The notes below the pieces were generated by a model. The model worked only from the letters and a program-made list of their open reading frames with translations, was not told where the DNA came from and searched no databases. This document shows, piece after piece, positions 1 through 8,832 of a stretch of 11,045 nt of DNA. Source of the DNA: Schlesneria sp. GTDB taxonomy: Bacteria > Planctomycetota > Planctomycetia > Planctomycetales > Planctomycetaceae. Both the position numbers and the translations under genes were made by a program. Where the stretch lies: the NCBI GenBank assembly GCA_025353525.1, contig JANXOO010000016.1, forward strand, positions 1 to 11,045, in the 5' to 3' direction. Every line of letters starts with the position of its first letter. The stretch's first letter is position 1.

Positions 1-2186
1 TGGATGTGCTGCTCGGTCGCCAGCCGGATGTCGGTCAGATTGATGCCGTCGTATGTATTGCGGATGCATCCAACCTTGAACGCAATCTTTACATTGTCAG
101 TCAGGTCCTTGATCTGGGACTACCAACGGTCCTCGTACTGAACATGTGGGATGTCGCGATCGAACGCGGGATTACGATCGACACCGAGGAATTGGGACGA
201 CGGTTGGGAATCGACGTAGTCTCGTGCGAGGCGCATCGAAGAAAACAGATCGACCAGGTTCGATCGGCGCTTGTCGACGCTTGCCGGCTTCGTGAAGTGA
301 TTTCGCCCGGTCAGTCTCAGATATCCGCCTCAAATTCATCGCAAAACGCGACTCAGCAAGAGTATCGCACCGCCAACGACACTTCCCCACCTGGGCACCG
401 CGATTCTGTTGATGAACGACCGCCTCTTTCAATCCGTCCGCAACTATTTCCGGCAGCGTTCCGGGAAGAAGCCCTTCGATTGCAGTCCGATTTTCAGCAA
501 CCGGGTCAGCAGCCTCTGCCACTTTATCTGATTGAACGTTTGCTGCTGGATGTTGGTGGCCAGCTTGAAGTCGAACTGACCAGGCCGCAACCCGAGATCC
601 TGATCGCAACGCTGAAGCAATCGCGAGAGCGTTTGAATGGGGCTGGATGTCGCGTTCCAGGCATCGAGTCGAAAGTCCGCTATGGCTGGGCAAGGCAGAT
701 GCTCAGCGGCGTGATGACCGTTCCTGAGAAGCGACTCGCAAACTGGACGGATTGGCTGGACCGGCGGCTGACTCACAAGTTTTGGGGACTCGCGTTTTTC
801 TGCCTGACAATGTTTCTCGTTTTCCAGTCAATTTCAACGGTCGCTCAACCGCTGATGAAGCTGTGCGAAGCGAGCCAGAAGTTCGCTGGCGAACTCGTCG
901 GCAATCTGCTGCCATTCGGGCCGCTCCGCAGTTTGCTGGTCGACGGAGTGATCGCCGGAGTCGGCGGAATTCTCGTCTTTGTCCCTCAAATCTGTCTGCT
1001 GTTTTTGTTCATCGCTCTGCTCGAAGACTGCGGCTATATGGCACGTGCCGCGTTTTTGATGGACAAATTGATGACGAAAGTGGGACTGAGCGGCAAGTCG
1101 TTTGTGCCTCTGATGTCATCGTTTGCCTGTGCGATTCCCGGTATCATGGCGACGCGAACGATCGAAAACCGTCGCGACAGGATGGTCACAATCCTGGTCG
1201 CACCTCTGATGAGTTGTTCCGCGCGGGCTCCGGTCTATTGGCTGATGGTCGCCGCATTTTTCCCCAAGACCGCTTGGGCAGGGGGCTGGATTACACTGCA
1301 TGCCCTGATGCTGTTCACGATGACCTTCTTCGGTGCCTTCGTCGCGATCCCGATTGCATGGCTCTTCAAGAAGACGCTGTTTAAAGGCGAGACCCCTCCG
1401 TTCGTAATGGAGCTTCCGTCGTACAAATGGCCGTCGCCACGCATCGTATTGCATCGCGTTTTCGATCGGGCCAGTGCCTTTGTACGTCGTGCCGGGACGC
1501 TCATTCTGGCAACCTCGATCCTGATCTGGTTCGCCAGCTACTTCCCTGGAAGCCACATCGAAGAGCAAAAGGTGTTGGAACGCATACGGCAAACCGAGGT
1601 CGAACTGGTGGATGAACTGGACCAAAAGGTAACGCTCGAAAAACAGAGCCACCAGCCCAATGCACCGCAGGCCGAAATCGACGCCCGAATCGCGGATGTC
1701 GAGCTGCGATTGAAACCGCTTCATGAACTTTTCCAGGAGCGAAACCATATCTCGGAGCGGTTGTTGACGGACAGTTATCTGGGCCGATTCGGCAAGCTGA
1801 TCGAACCTGTCGTAAGACCACTCGGTTGGGACTGGCGGATCGGAGTGGGCGTTTTGGCGTCATTCCCGGCACGCGAAGTCGTCGTTGCGACACTTGGGAC
1901 TATTTACAGCCTTGGCGGCGATGTTGACGAGCACAGCGAAGGATTGCAGTCGGCACTCCAGGCGGCGAAGTGGCCTGATGGTCGGCCTGTCTATTCGATT
2001 CCGGTTGCCATGTCGATCATGGTCTTTTTCGCGATGTGCGCCCAATGTGCCTCGACGTTGGTCGTAATTCGTCGCGAGACGAACCATTGGGGCTGGGCGG
2101 CATTCACGTTCGGCTACATGACAGCGCTGGCATATATCGGAGCGTGGATCGCGTTCACGCTGACCGCCTGGGCAACCGGCATATGA
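1..2186 (+). CDS. feoB: Ferrous iron transport protein B (FeoB), 5'-truncated by window edge
   Basis: FeoB is the inner-membrane Fe(II) importer, with an N-terminal GTPase domain and a C-terminal permease. The first whole visible codon is at 3-5 (Asp) and 727 residues are visible. G1-G3 lie upstream of the window. G4 is NMWD at visible residues 47-50. The G5 region reads SCEAHRRKQ and lacks the usual SA-x-G-x-G glycines. A Ser/Gln-rich linker follows (about residues 100-150), then the helical NFeoB part, then membrane segments from about residue 260. The first Gate domain shows GLSGKSFVPLMSS from residue 361 and SCSARAP from 404 (Cys405). The second shows SFPAREVVVATLGTIYSLG, and the end has MCAQCASTLVVIRRET. 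Between them, about residues 519-593 form a charged, coiled-coil-like insert. No FeoC follows; FeoA, if present, would be upstream. The apparent GTG start at 6 is internal to the gene. Identity is very secure. Confidence 0.97.
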   Translation, partial: DVLLGRQPDVGQIDAVVCIADASNLERNLYIVSQVLDLGLPTVLVLNMWDVAIERGITIDTEELGRRLGIDVVSCEAHRRKQIDQVRSALVDACRLREVISPGQSQISASNSSQNATQQEYRTANDTSPPGHRDSVDERPPLSIRPQLFPAAFREEALRLQSDFQQPGQQPLPLYLIERLLLDVGGQLEVELTRPQPEILIATLKQSRERLNGAGCRVPGIESKVRYGWARQMLSGVMTVPEKRLANWTDWLDRRLTHKFWGLAFFCLTMFLVFQSISTVAQPLMKLCEASQKFAGELVGNLLPFGPLRSLLVDGVIAGVGGILVFVPQICLLFLFIALLEDCGYMARAAFLMDKLMTKVGLSGKSFVPLMSSFACAIPGIMATRTIENRRDRMVTILVAPLMSCSARAPVYWLMVAAFFPKTAWAGGWITLHALMLFTMTFFGAFVAIPIAWLFKKTLFKGETPPFVMELPSYKWPSPRIVLHRVFDRASAFVRRAGTLILATSILIWFASYFPGSHIEEQKVLERIRQTEVELVDELDQKVTLEKQSHQPNAPQAEIDARIADVELRLKPLHELFQERNHISERLLTDSYLGRFGKLIEPVVRPLGWDWRIGVGVLASFPAREVVVATLGTIYSLGGDVDEHSEGLQSALQAAKWPDGRPVYSIPVAMSIMVFFAMCAQCASTLVVIRRETNHWGWAAFTFGYMTALAYIGAWIAFTLTAWATGI

Positions 2187-2274
2187 TTAAGGGCAGATTT
2201 TGAAACTCAATCTCTTCGAACCTGCGCACTTGATTTGTCATTGAACCTGAAAAGATTGTCCCGGATTCGTTTTC

Positions 2275-4476
2275 TCAGAAATCTGTGGACTTTTGAAAAC
2301 GTTCACCAAATTGCAGGAGCAACGGCAGAAGCACAAGGTTGACGGCAAGTCCTCCCGCAATCGCGACACTGACCATCACTCCGAAGTAGATCAGCGGCAC
2401 GAAATGCGATGTCGCCAGAACCAGAAAACCCAGAATCAGTGCGATATTGGAATAGAGCAGCGGTTGACGGACCTCTGACTGCACATGCTGAAGGGCACCC
2501 TTGAAGTCGAGTCCCGATCGGCGGGCTCGCAAGTACGCCGACATGTAGAAAATGCTGTCGTGGATTGTCAGTCCCATCGTGTCACTCGAAATCATCGCCG
2601 TCCCGATATTGACCGGGATCGCAAGCCAGCCCATTCCCCCCAGTAGCAGAACGATCGGAATGAAATTGGGAACCAGCGAAACGATTCCCATCCAGACGCT
2701 GCGATAGGCAATCGACATGATTGTCACCAGCGCGATTGCTCCCAATATCAGGTCGGTCCATTGGTCGTGTAGCAGGCTTTCGATCAGAAACGTCAACAGA
2801 ACGAACAGACCTGTCACTTTGGCCTCGGGAAACTCTGATCGGGCGATCTCGCCGACACAATCAATCAATTGTTGTTTCGTTTCCGAGGGCTGGCGTTCGA
2901 AAGATCGCAGCATGATTCGCATGCGGCCCGCGTCTGCGTTAAAAAGGCCCGGTATGAATTCGGGCTGGATTCGATTCAGATTTCTCGCTTTGGCTTCCAG
3001 TGTTCCCGAGAGCAAGTAAACATCCGGGATCAAATCGAGTCCATCCGTGATCGCAACGACTTTCGTCAGTGCCGATCCTTGATCAGTGCGAATTGCCCGC
3101 AATTTCATTGCCAACCGCCGAACTTTTTCCAGGTGGTTTTCGTCGAGTTCGCCGGGTGCCGGAAAATTGACTTCCCATGCGCCTGCGCCGCCGAGTTTCG
3201 ATTCCAGAAAATCGAGTCCCCGGACAACGGGGCTGTCAGAACGGAAGTTCTTGCTGAAGTCAGTCTCGATATGCAATCGAAACAGTCCGAAAGTGCCCAG
3301 TACAACTGTCGCTCCACACGCTGCAAAAACTTGTCGCGGATGGCCGAGTACCCAATTGGCGAGCCCTTGCAGGGACGCATTGACCTGCCGTTCACCACGC
3401 GGAGCGGATAACTTGCCGCGTTCCAGGCCCAGCAAAAATCCGGCCGGCATTATCAGAATCATTGCGACCAGAACCAGCAGCGAGCCGATCACCATCGTCA
3501 GGCCGAACGAGCGAACCGGATGCAGATGGCTCGACAATTGGGCTCCGAAACCGGCCGCCGTTGTCAGGCAGACCCAGAAGATATCGGCCCCGATCACGCG
3601 CACGGTCTGACGAAACGCCGCCTCGCGATCGAGTTCTTCTCGCAGGTTTCGATAAAACAGCGACATGTAGACGACCGTCGAAACGCCAATAATTGTGACG
3701 AGCGATCCTAAAATCGAACTGACCATACTGAGTTGCATGCCGCTTTGAAACAGCACTGCTTTCGTCCAGACGATGGCGCATTGCACGATCACGAATGGCA
3801 GAATCACTGCGCGGAGGCTGCGTAAAAAAAAGAGGATGACCAATACCAGCAACCCCGATGCAGCCCACCCCATCCATTCGCCGTCTTCCTGCGCGTACCG
3901 GAACATATCGTGAACGAGAACCGGTTCTCCGACGACAAGTGTGGGCAAACGTTGTTCACTGGCAATACGATGAATTTCAGCAAGCGTCGCTGCACGAGTG
4001 ACCGGCGACGTTTTGGCATCGATTAATCGCAACGCGATGGCCGTCGTTTGATCGTCAACCCCCAGCAAAATCCCCCGACTGAATTCGATCAGTTCCGGCC
4101 GCCGACTCTTGAAAAACGGAAGCCGGGTGATGTCGAGGACTTTGGTGAGGCTTTGAATGGTGTGGGGTTCGACTCCCGCGACCCCTTCCAGCCGGTCGGC
4201 CAGTCGCTCCACGCCAGTCAGTCCCTCGTCCGAAAACAAATCCGGATCGGTATAGGCAACGAAGATGAATTCATCACCGCCAAACCAGCTCTTTCCTTCG
4301 ACGTATTCTTTAAATCGGACATTTTTGGCGGCATAGAGCGACTCGATCGACTGATCGAATGACAGACGTTGAGAGGGCCTGATCGCGACCACGGTGATGG
4401 CGATCGCAATAATCAGCAGCAGGCGATGACGAGTCGCAAGCAGGTTCACCAAACGATCAAAAGCCCCGAATGGCAT
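2275..4476 (-). CDS. RND-superfamily / MMPL-type membrane exporter
   Basis: A 733-residue RND-superfamily permease, probably a proton-driven exporter of hydrophobic or lipid-like substrates; the substrate is unknown. It is built as two homologous halves. Each has one membrane helix, a large extracytoplasmic loop and a five-helix bundle: TM1 about residues 17-33, loop 34-200, TM2-6 about 203-350, TM7 about 381-399, loop 400-570, TM8-12 about 571-722. Family signatures include the TTAAGF stretch of TM5 (about 305-310) and GLTIHDSIFYMSAY in TM10 (635-648). At the positions where many RND proteins carry acidic relay residues, TM4 has T267-V-V-Y270 and TM10 has H639-D640. The frame can be extended to a GTG at 4587, but those extra 37 residues are polar and unlike the family. 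I prefer the ATG at 4476, which precedes a hydrophobic first helix and has a GGAAAA box 6 nt upstream. The gene is convergent with feoB and divergent from acnA. No adjacent membrane-fusion or outer-membrane partner is visible. Confidence 0.86.
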   Translation of the reverse strand: MPFGAFDRLVNLLATRHRLLLIIAIAITVVAIRPSQRLSFDQSIESLYAAKNVRFKEYVEGKSWFGGDEFIFVAYTDPDLFSDEGLTGVERLADRLEGVAGVEPHTIQSLTKVLDITRLPFFKSRRPELIEFSRGILLGVDDQTTAIALRLIDAKTSPVTRAATLAEIHRIASEQRLPTLVVGEPVLVHDMFRYAQEDGEWMGWAASGLLVLVILFFLRSLRAVILPFVIVQCAIVWTKAVLFQSGMQLSMVSSILGSLVTIIGVSTVVYMSLFYRNLREELDREAAFRQTVRVIGADIFWVCLTTAAGFGAQLSSHLHPVRSFGLTMVIGSLLVLVAMILIMPAGFLLGLERGKLSAPRGERQVNASLQGLANWVLGHPRQVFAACGATVVLGTFGLFRLHIETDFSKNFRSDSPVVRGLDFLESKLGGAGAWEVNFPAPGELDENHLEKVRRLAMKLRAIRTDQGSALTKVVAITDGLDLIPDVYLLSGTLEAKARNLNRIQPEFIPGLFNADAGRMRIMLRSFERQPSETKQQLIDCVGEIARSEFPEAKVTGLFVLLTFLIESLLHDQWTDLILGAIALVTIMSIAYRSVWMGIVSLVPNFIPIVLLLGGMGWLAIPVNIGTAMISSDTMGLTIHDSIFYMSAYLRARRSGLDFKGALQHVQSEVRQPLLYSNIALILGFLVLATSHFVPLIYFGVMVSVAIAGGLAVNLVLLPLLLQFGERFQKSTDF

Positions 4477-4654
4477 AACGTTTTTCCAAAGTCCAGGCTC
4501 GGATTCGACAATGCCCCGATCGAAGGATTGGCTCCGATTGATGTTAATTGCAAGAAACTTGCGAGATCGACAGGACACGGAATACACGGCACGGGCTCAA
4601 CCCGCAACCCTGACGCAGGGCGATTTCGCCGCCAGACGAAGGTTTCGCCATTCC

Positions 4655-4701
4655 GAAAGACATATCTTTCACCGCACTGCGAAATCAGTGTTTCTTTCGC
4701 A
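4655..4701. repeat. Two adjacent inverted repeats
   Basis: GAAAGA at 4655-4660 pairs with TCTTTC at 4665-4670 around a 4-base loop. TGCGAAA at 4678-4684 pairs with TTTCGCA at 4695-4701 around a 10-base loop. Both lie in the divergent region, about 180-220 bases upstream of the exporter ATG and 300-350 upstream of acnA. They could be operators or RNA stems, or chance matches. The base pairing is certain and the function is unknown. Confidence 0.4.
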
Positions 4702-4721
4702 ATCGATTTTTTCCGTCATTC

Positions 4722-4790
4722 TGAAAAAGGGGGACCCCGGCGCGCCGGGGGTCTTTCTGGTGCCTGTCCCCCTGGTAATCCCCTTTTTCA
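4722..4790. repeat. REP/MITE-like nested palindromic element
   Basis: The outer arms are a perfect 11-bp inverted repeat: TGAAAAAGGGG at 4722-4732 and its exact reverse complement at 4780-4790. Just inside the left arm lies a perfect 16-bp self-complementary palindrome, CCCCGGCGCGCCGGGG (4735-4750), which extends to GA/TC at its ends across a one-base bulge. The right half carries TGGTGCCTGTCCCC (4758-4771). From memory, GGGGACAGGCACC-type motifs next to A- or T-runs recur in many bacterial genomes as REP-like repeats linked to REP-associated tyrosine transposases. No transposase and no clear target-site duplication are visible here. It sits between two divergent genes, so a terminator role is unlikely. 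The inverted repeats are seen directly; the mobile-repeat identity is inference. Confidence 0.6.
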
Positions 4791-4849
4791 CCGATCGGTA
4801 TTTCATTTCCCGCCGGTCGCCTGACGATGTCGCGTTGCTTCAATTCGTT

Positions 4850-4879
4850 TTGATGGCTTGATACGATCTGGGATATCAT
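4850..4879 (+). promoter_or_regulatory. Candidate sigma-70 type promoter for acnA
   Basis: TTGATG at 4850-4855 (four of six matches to the -35 consensus) is followed after 18 bases by TATCAT at 4874-4879 (five of six matches to the -10 consensus). It would give acnA a leader of about 115 bases. This is a match by eye to the general bacterial consensus. Planctomycete promoters are poorly conserved, so confidence is low. Confidence 0.35.
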
Positions 4880-4906
4880 CAATTCTCCAATTGGCAGGGG
4901 ATATTG

Positions 4907-4924
4907 ACGACTTCGTCGTACGAC
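4907..4924. promoter_or_regulatory. Palindromic possible operator upstream of acnA
   Basis: The 5-mer ACGAC occurs at 4907-4911, inverted as GTCGT at 4915-4919, and again as ACGAC at 4920-4924. The result is a perfect 10-bp palindrome (GTCGTACGAC, 4915-4924) overlapping a small hairpin with a TTC loop. It lies just downstream of the candidate acnA promoter, where a repressor site or leader hairpin would fit. No regulator family is recognised. Confidence 0.25.
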
Positions 4925-4988
4925 AATGAGGCAAGTGGCCAATTCAACGGCGAACAACTCTAATGCGAATTTGTTCGTCAAAGCAGGC

Positions 4989-4995
4989 TGAGGAA
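4989..4995 (+). promoter_or_regulatory. acnA ribosome binding site
   Basis: TGAGGAA lies 7 bases upstream of the ATG at 5003. It is the clearest Shine-Dalgarno sequence in the window and supports that start. Confidence 0.7.
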
Positions 4996-5002
4996 ATCGG
5001 AT

Positions 5003-7669
<2,667 letters not shown>

Positions 7670-7691
7670 TCGCGAATGGACTGATGCGAAC

Positions 7692-8372
7692 GTGCGAATT
7701 GCAGAGATTTTTCATTCGGTGCAGGGCGAAGGACTCTTCGCGGGGACACCGTCGGTGTTCGTGAGAACGACCGGATGCAATTTGAGATGCTGGTTTTGCG
7801 ATACCCCTTACGCCTCGATTCGCCCCGAAGGTCCCCGCCGTGACTGGCGAAACGTACTGCACGAGGTCCTTGGACTCGAATGCGAGCACGTGGTGCTGAC
7901 CGGCGGTGAACCGCTGCTTCAGCCCGAAGTCGTTAGTCTTTCGGTCGCGCTGCGCCGCGAGGGACGTTTCCTCACGATCGAGACAGCCGGCACAATTTTT
8001 CGACCGGTCGAAGCAGATCTGATGTCGATCAGCCCCAAGCGTTCGAATTCGTTGCCGCACGAAGTCAATCGCTGGCAACAGCGGCATGAGCGGGATCGCG
8101 ATCGCCCCGATGTGATGGCCCAGCTTATGAAAGGCTCGGATTATCAGCTCAAGTTCGTCGTTGATTCGCCGGCCGACCTTGATGACATCATCGGTTATTT
8201 GAAGCAGTTTCCCGACGTTGGATCGGACAAGGTCTGGCTGATGCCTCAGGGAATCCGGCAGGCAGAACTCGAAGAAAAAGGCCGATGGCTTGGTCCGATC
8301 GCCAACGAGTTGGGCTATCAGTTCTGCCCTCGTCGGCAGATCGAACTGTTTGGAAACATTCGTGGAACATGA
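7692..8372 (+). CDS. queE: 7-carboxy-7-deazaguanine synthase (radical SAM)
   Basis: QueE is a radical SAM enzyme that contracts 6-carboxytetrahydropterin to 7-carboxy-7-deazaguanine, a precursor of tRNA queuosine and of 7-deazaguanine DNA modifications. The 226-residue length is normal. The N-terminus reads RIAEIFHSVQGEG, typical of the family. The cluster motif C-x3-C-x2-C is Cys29, Cys33 and Cys36, followed by DTPYAS. TGGEPLLQ at residues 70-77 is the SAM-contacting motif, and SPK near residue 116 and QLKFVV further on also fit. The start is a GTG, because the ATG at 7684 is in another frame and extending upstream gives no other start. There is no clear ribosome binding site, so translation may be coupled to acnA, which ends 22 bases earlier. 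No queC, queD or queF lies next to it, so those pathway steps must be encoded elsewhere. Confidence 0.95.
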   Translation: MRIAEIFHSVQGEGLFAGTPSVFVRTTGCNLRCWFCDTPYASIRPEGPRRDWRNVLHEVLGLECEHVVLTGGEPLLQPEVVSLSVALRREGRFLTIETAGTIFRPVEADLMSISPKRSNSLPHEVNRWQQRHERDRDRPDVMAQLMKGSDYQLKFVVDSPADLDDIIGYLKQFPDVGSDKVWLMPQGIRQAELEEKGRWLGPIANELGYQFCPRRQIELFGNIRGT

Positions 8373-8445
8373 TCAACGACATTTGTCAGAAACGTGTTTC
8401 TTGAGAAAAAATCGGGAATCTCTGAAAATCTTGAGAGAAACCGGA

Positions 8446-8474
8446 TTGACAGACTTTGATGTTGCCGGTACATC
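8446..8474 (+). promoter_or_regulatory. Candidate promoter for the NtrC-like gene
   Basis: TTGACA (8446-8451) is a perfect -35 consensus. The hexamer 17 bases later, TACATC (8469-8474), matches only three of six -10 positions. If used, it gives a leader of about 350 bases containing all the palindromes of this gap. No -24/-12 sigma-54 promoter was found. Confidence 0.3.
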
Positions 8475-8518
8475 TCGCCCGCCTTTCTCCAATTCCAGAA
8501 AACAATTCAAATCACTCG

Positions 8519-8533
8519 CCAGTCATTGACTGG
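8519..8533. promoter_or_regulatory. 15-bp palindrome CCAGTCA-T-TGACTGG
   Basis: Perfect 7-bp arms surround a single central base. A further copy of the half-site TGACTGG is at 8590-8596. The tight one-base centre suggests a protein-binding dyad more than an RNA hairpin. The binding protein is unknown. Confidence 0.4.
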
Positions 8534-8606
8534 AACCGCCAGCCGTTGTCATTGCGATTTGTCGCGATGCCTCGATCGGTTTCCTTCAATGACTGGCACC
8601 TCGGCC

Positions 8607-8618
8607 ACGAACGTTCGT
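8607..8618. promoter_or_regulatory. 12-bp perfect palindrome ACGAACGTTCGT
   Basis: The sequence is fully self-complementary with no spacer. It shares the half-site CGAACG with the palindrome at 8675-8689, about 70 bases downstream. Both lie upstream of the NtrC-like gene and could be operators for one dimeric DNA-binding protein. Confidence 0.4.
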
Positions 8619-8674
8619 TCGTAGTCGAATGCCTTTCTGAATCTCCCAAAACAATTCGTTCCAATCGCAGACCT

Positions 8675-8689
8675 TCGTTCGACGAACGA
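8675..8689. promoter_or_regulatory. 15-bp palindrome TCGTTCG-A-CGAACGA
   Basis: Perfect 7-bp arms surround one central base, and the half-site CGAACG is shared with the palindrome at 8607-8618. It lies about 145 bases upstream of the preferred start of the NtrC-like gene. Confidence 0.4.
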
Positions 8690-8832
8690 GTCACCCGGCC
8701 ATTTGGCTGAACTCCAACGTCAAACAATTCGTTTGCATCGAAGTCGCTCGTGACGCGGGTTTTCCCTTCGTTTCGATCGCCTTGGGTGCGTTCACATCTC
8801 TCGACCAGTTCCTTGCTGATCACGGTGCCATC

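Larger units (their letters stand above)
4477..5002. other. Divergent intergenic region between the exporter and acnA
   Basis: This gap of 526 bases holds no convincing gene. It must contain the start signals for both flanking genes. It is unusually rich in short inverted repeats: GCAAG/CTTGC at 4550-4562, CGGG/CCCG at 4592-4604, CCCTG/CAGGG at 4608-4620, GAAAGA/TCTTTC at 4655-4670, TGCGAAA/TTTCGCA at 4678-4701, and the nested palindromic element at 4722-4790. Closer to acnA there is a perfect 10-bp palindrome at 4915-4924. I found no strong promoter for the exporter gene. Confidence 0.7.
8373..8832. other. Intergenic region upstream of the NtrC-like gene
   Basis: I see no gene I would defend in these 460 bases. 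What is visible: an inverted repeat AGAAAC/GTTTCT at 8388-8401 just after queE; a perfect TTGACA box at 8446-8451 with a weak TACATC 17 bases later; three copies of AAACAATTC at 8500-8508, 8649-8657 and 8722-8730, the last two extending to the 12-mer AAACAATTCGTT; and three longer palindromes, listed separately. An 84-codon open frame (8459-8710, +) and the end of an antisense frame cross the region, but neither has a ribosome binding site or a recognisable domain. The region most likely carries regulatory sites for the downstream gene. Confidence 0.6.

Noticed and set aside
752..1748. Two 210-codon open frames (752-1384 + and 1116-1748 -) within feoB
   Set aside because: Both are Arg-rich shadow frames of the well-supported feoB permease region, with no domain of their own.
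2187..2274. A bidirectional terminator between the convergent feoB and exporter genes
   Set aside because: No stem of useful length followed by a T-run could be found on either strand in these 88 bases.
4678..4701. A stem with a CAGTGT-containing loop, reminiscent of an iron-responsive element upstream of aconitase
   Set aside because: The loop is 10 bases, not the required hexaloop; there is no bulged C and the lower stem does not match. It is also about 300 bases upstream of acnA, before the likely promoter.
4733..4756. The GC palindrome followed by CTTT as an intrinsic terminator
   Set aside because: It lies between two divergent genes, so no transcript from either ends here, and the T-run is only three bases. 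A repeat element explains the outer inverted repeats better.
8782..8832. TTG start at 8782 for the NtrC-like gene, adding 17 residues
   Set aside because: No ribosome binding site precedes it, and the ATG at 8833 leaves a normal short tail before the receiver-like domain. Kept only as an alternative.
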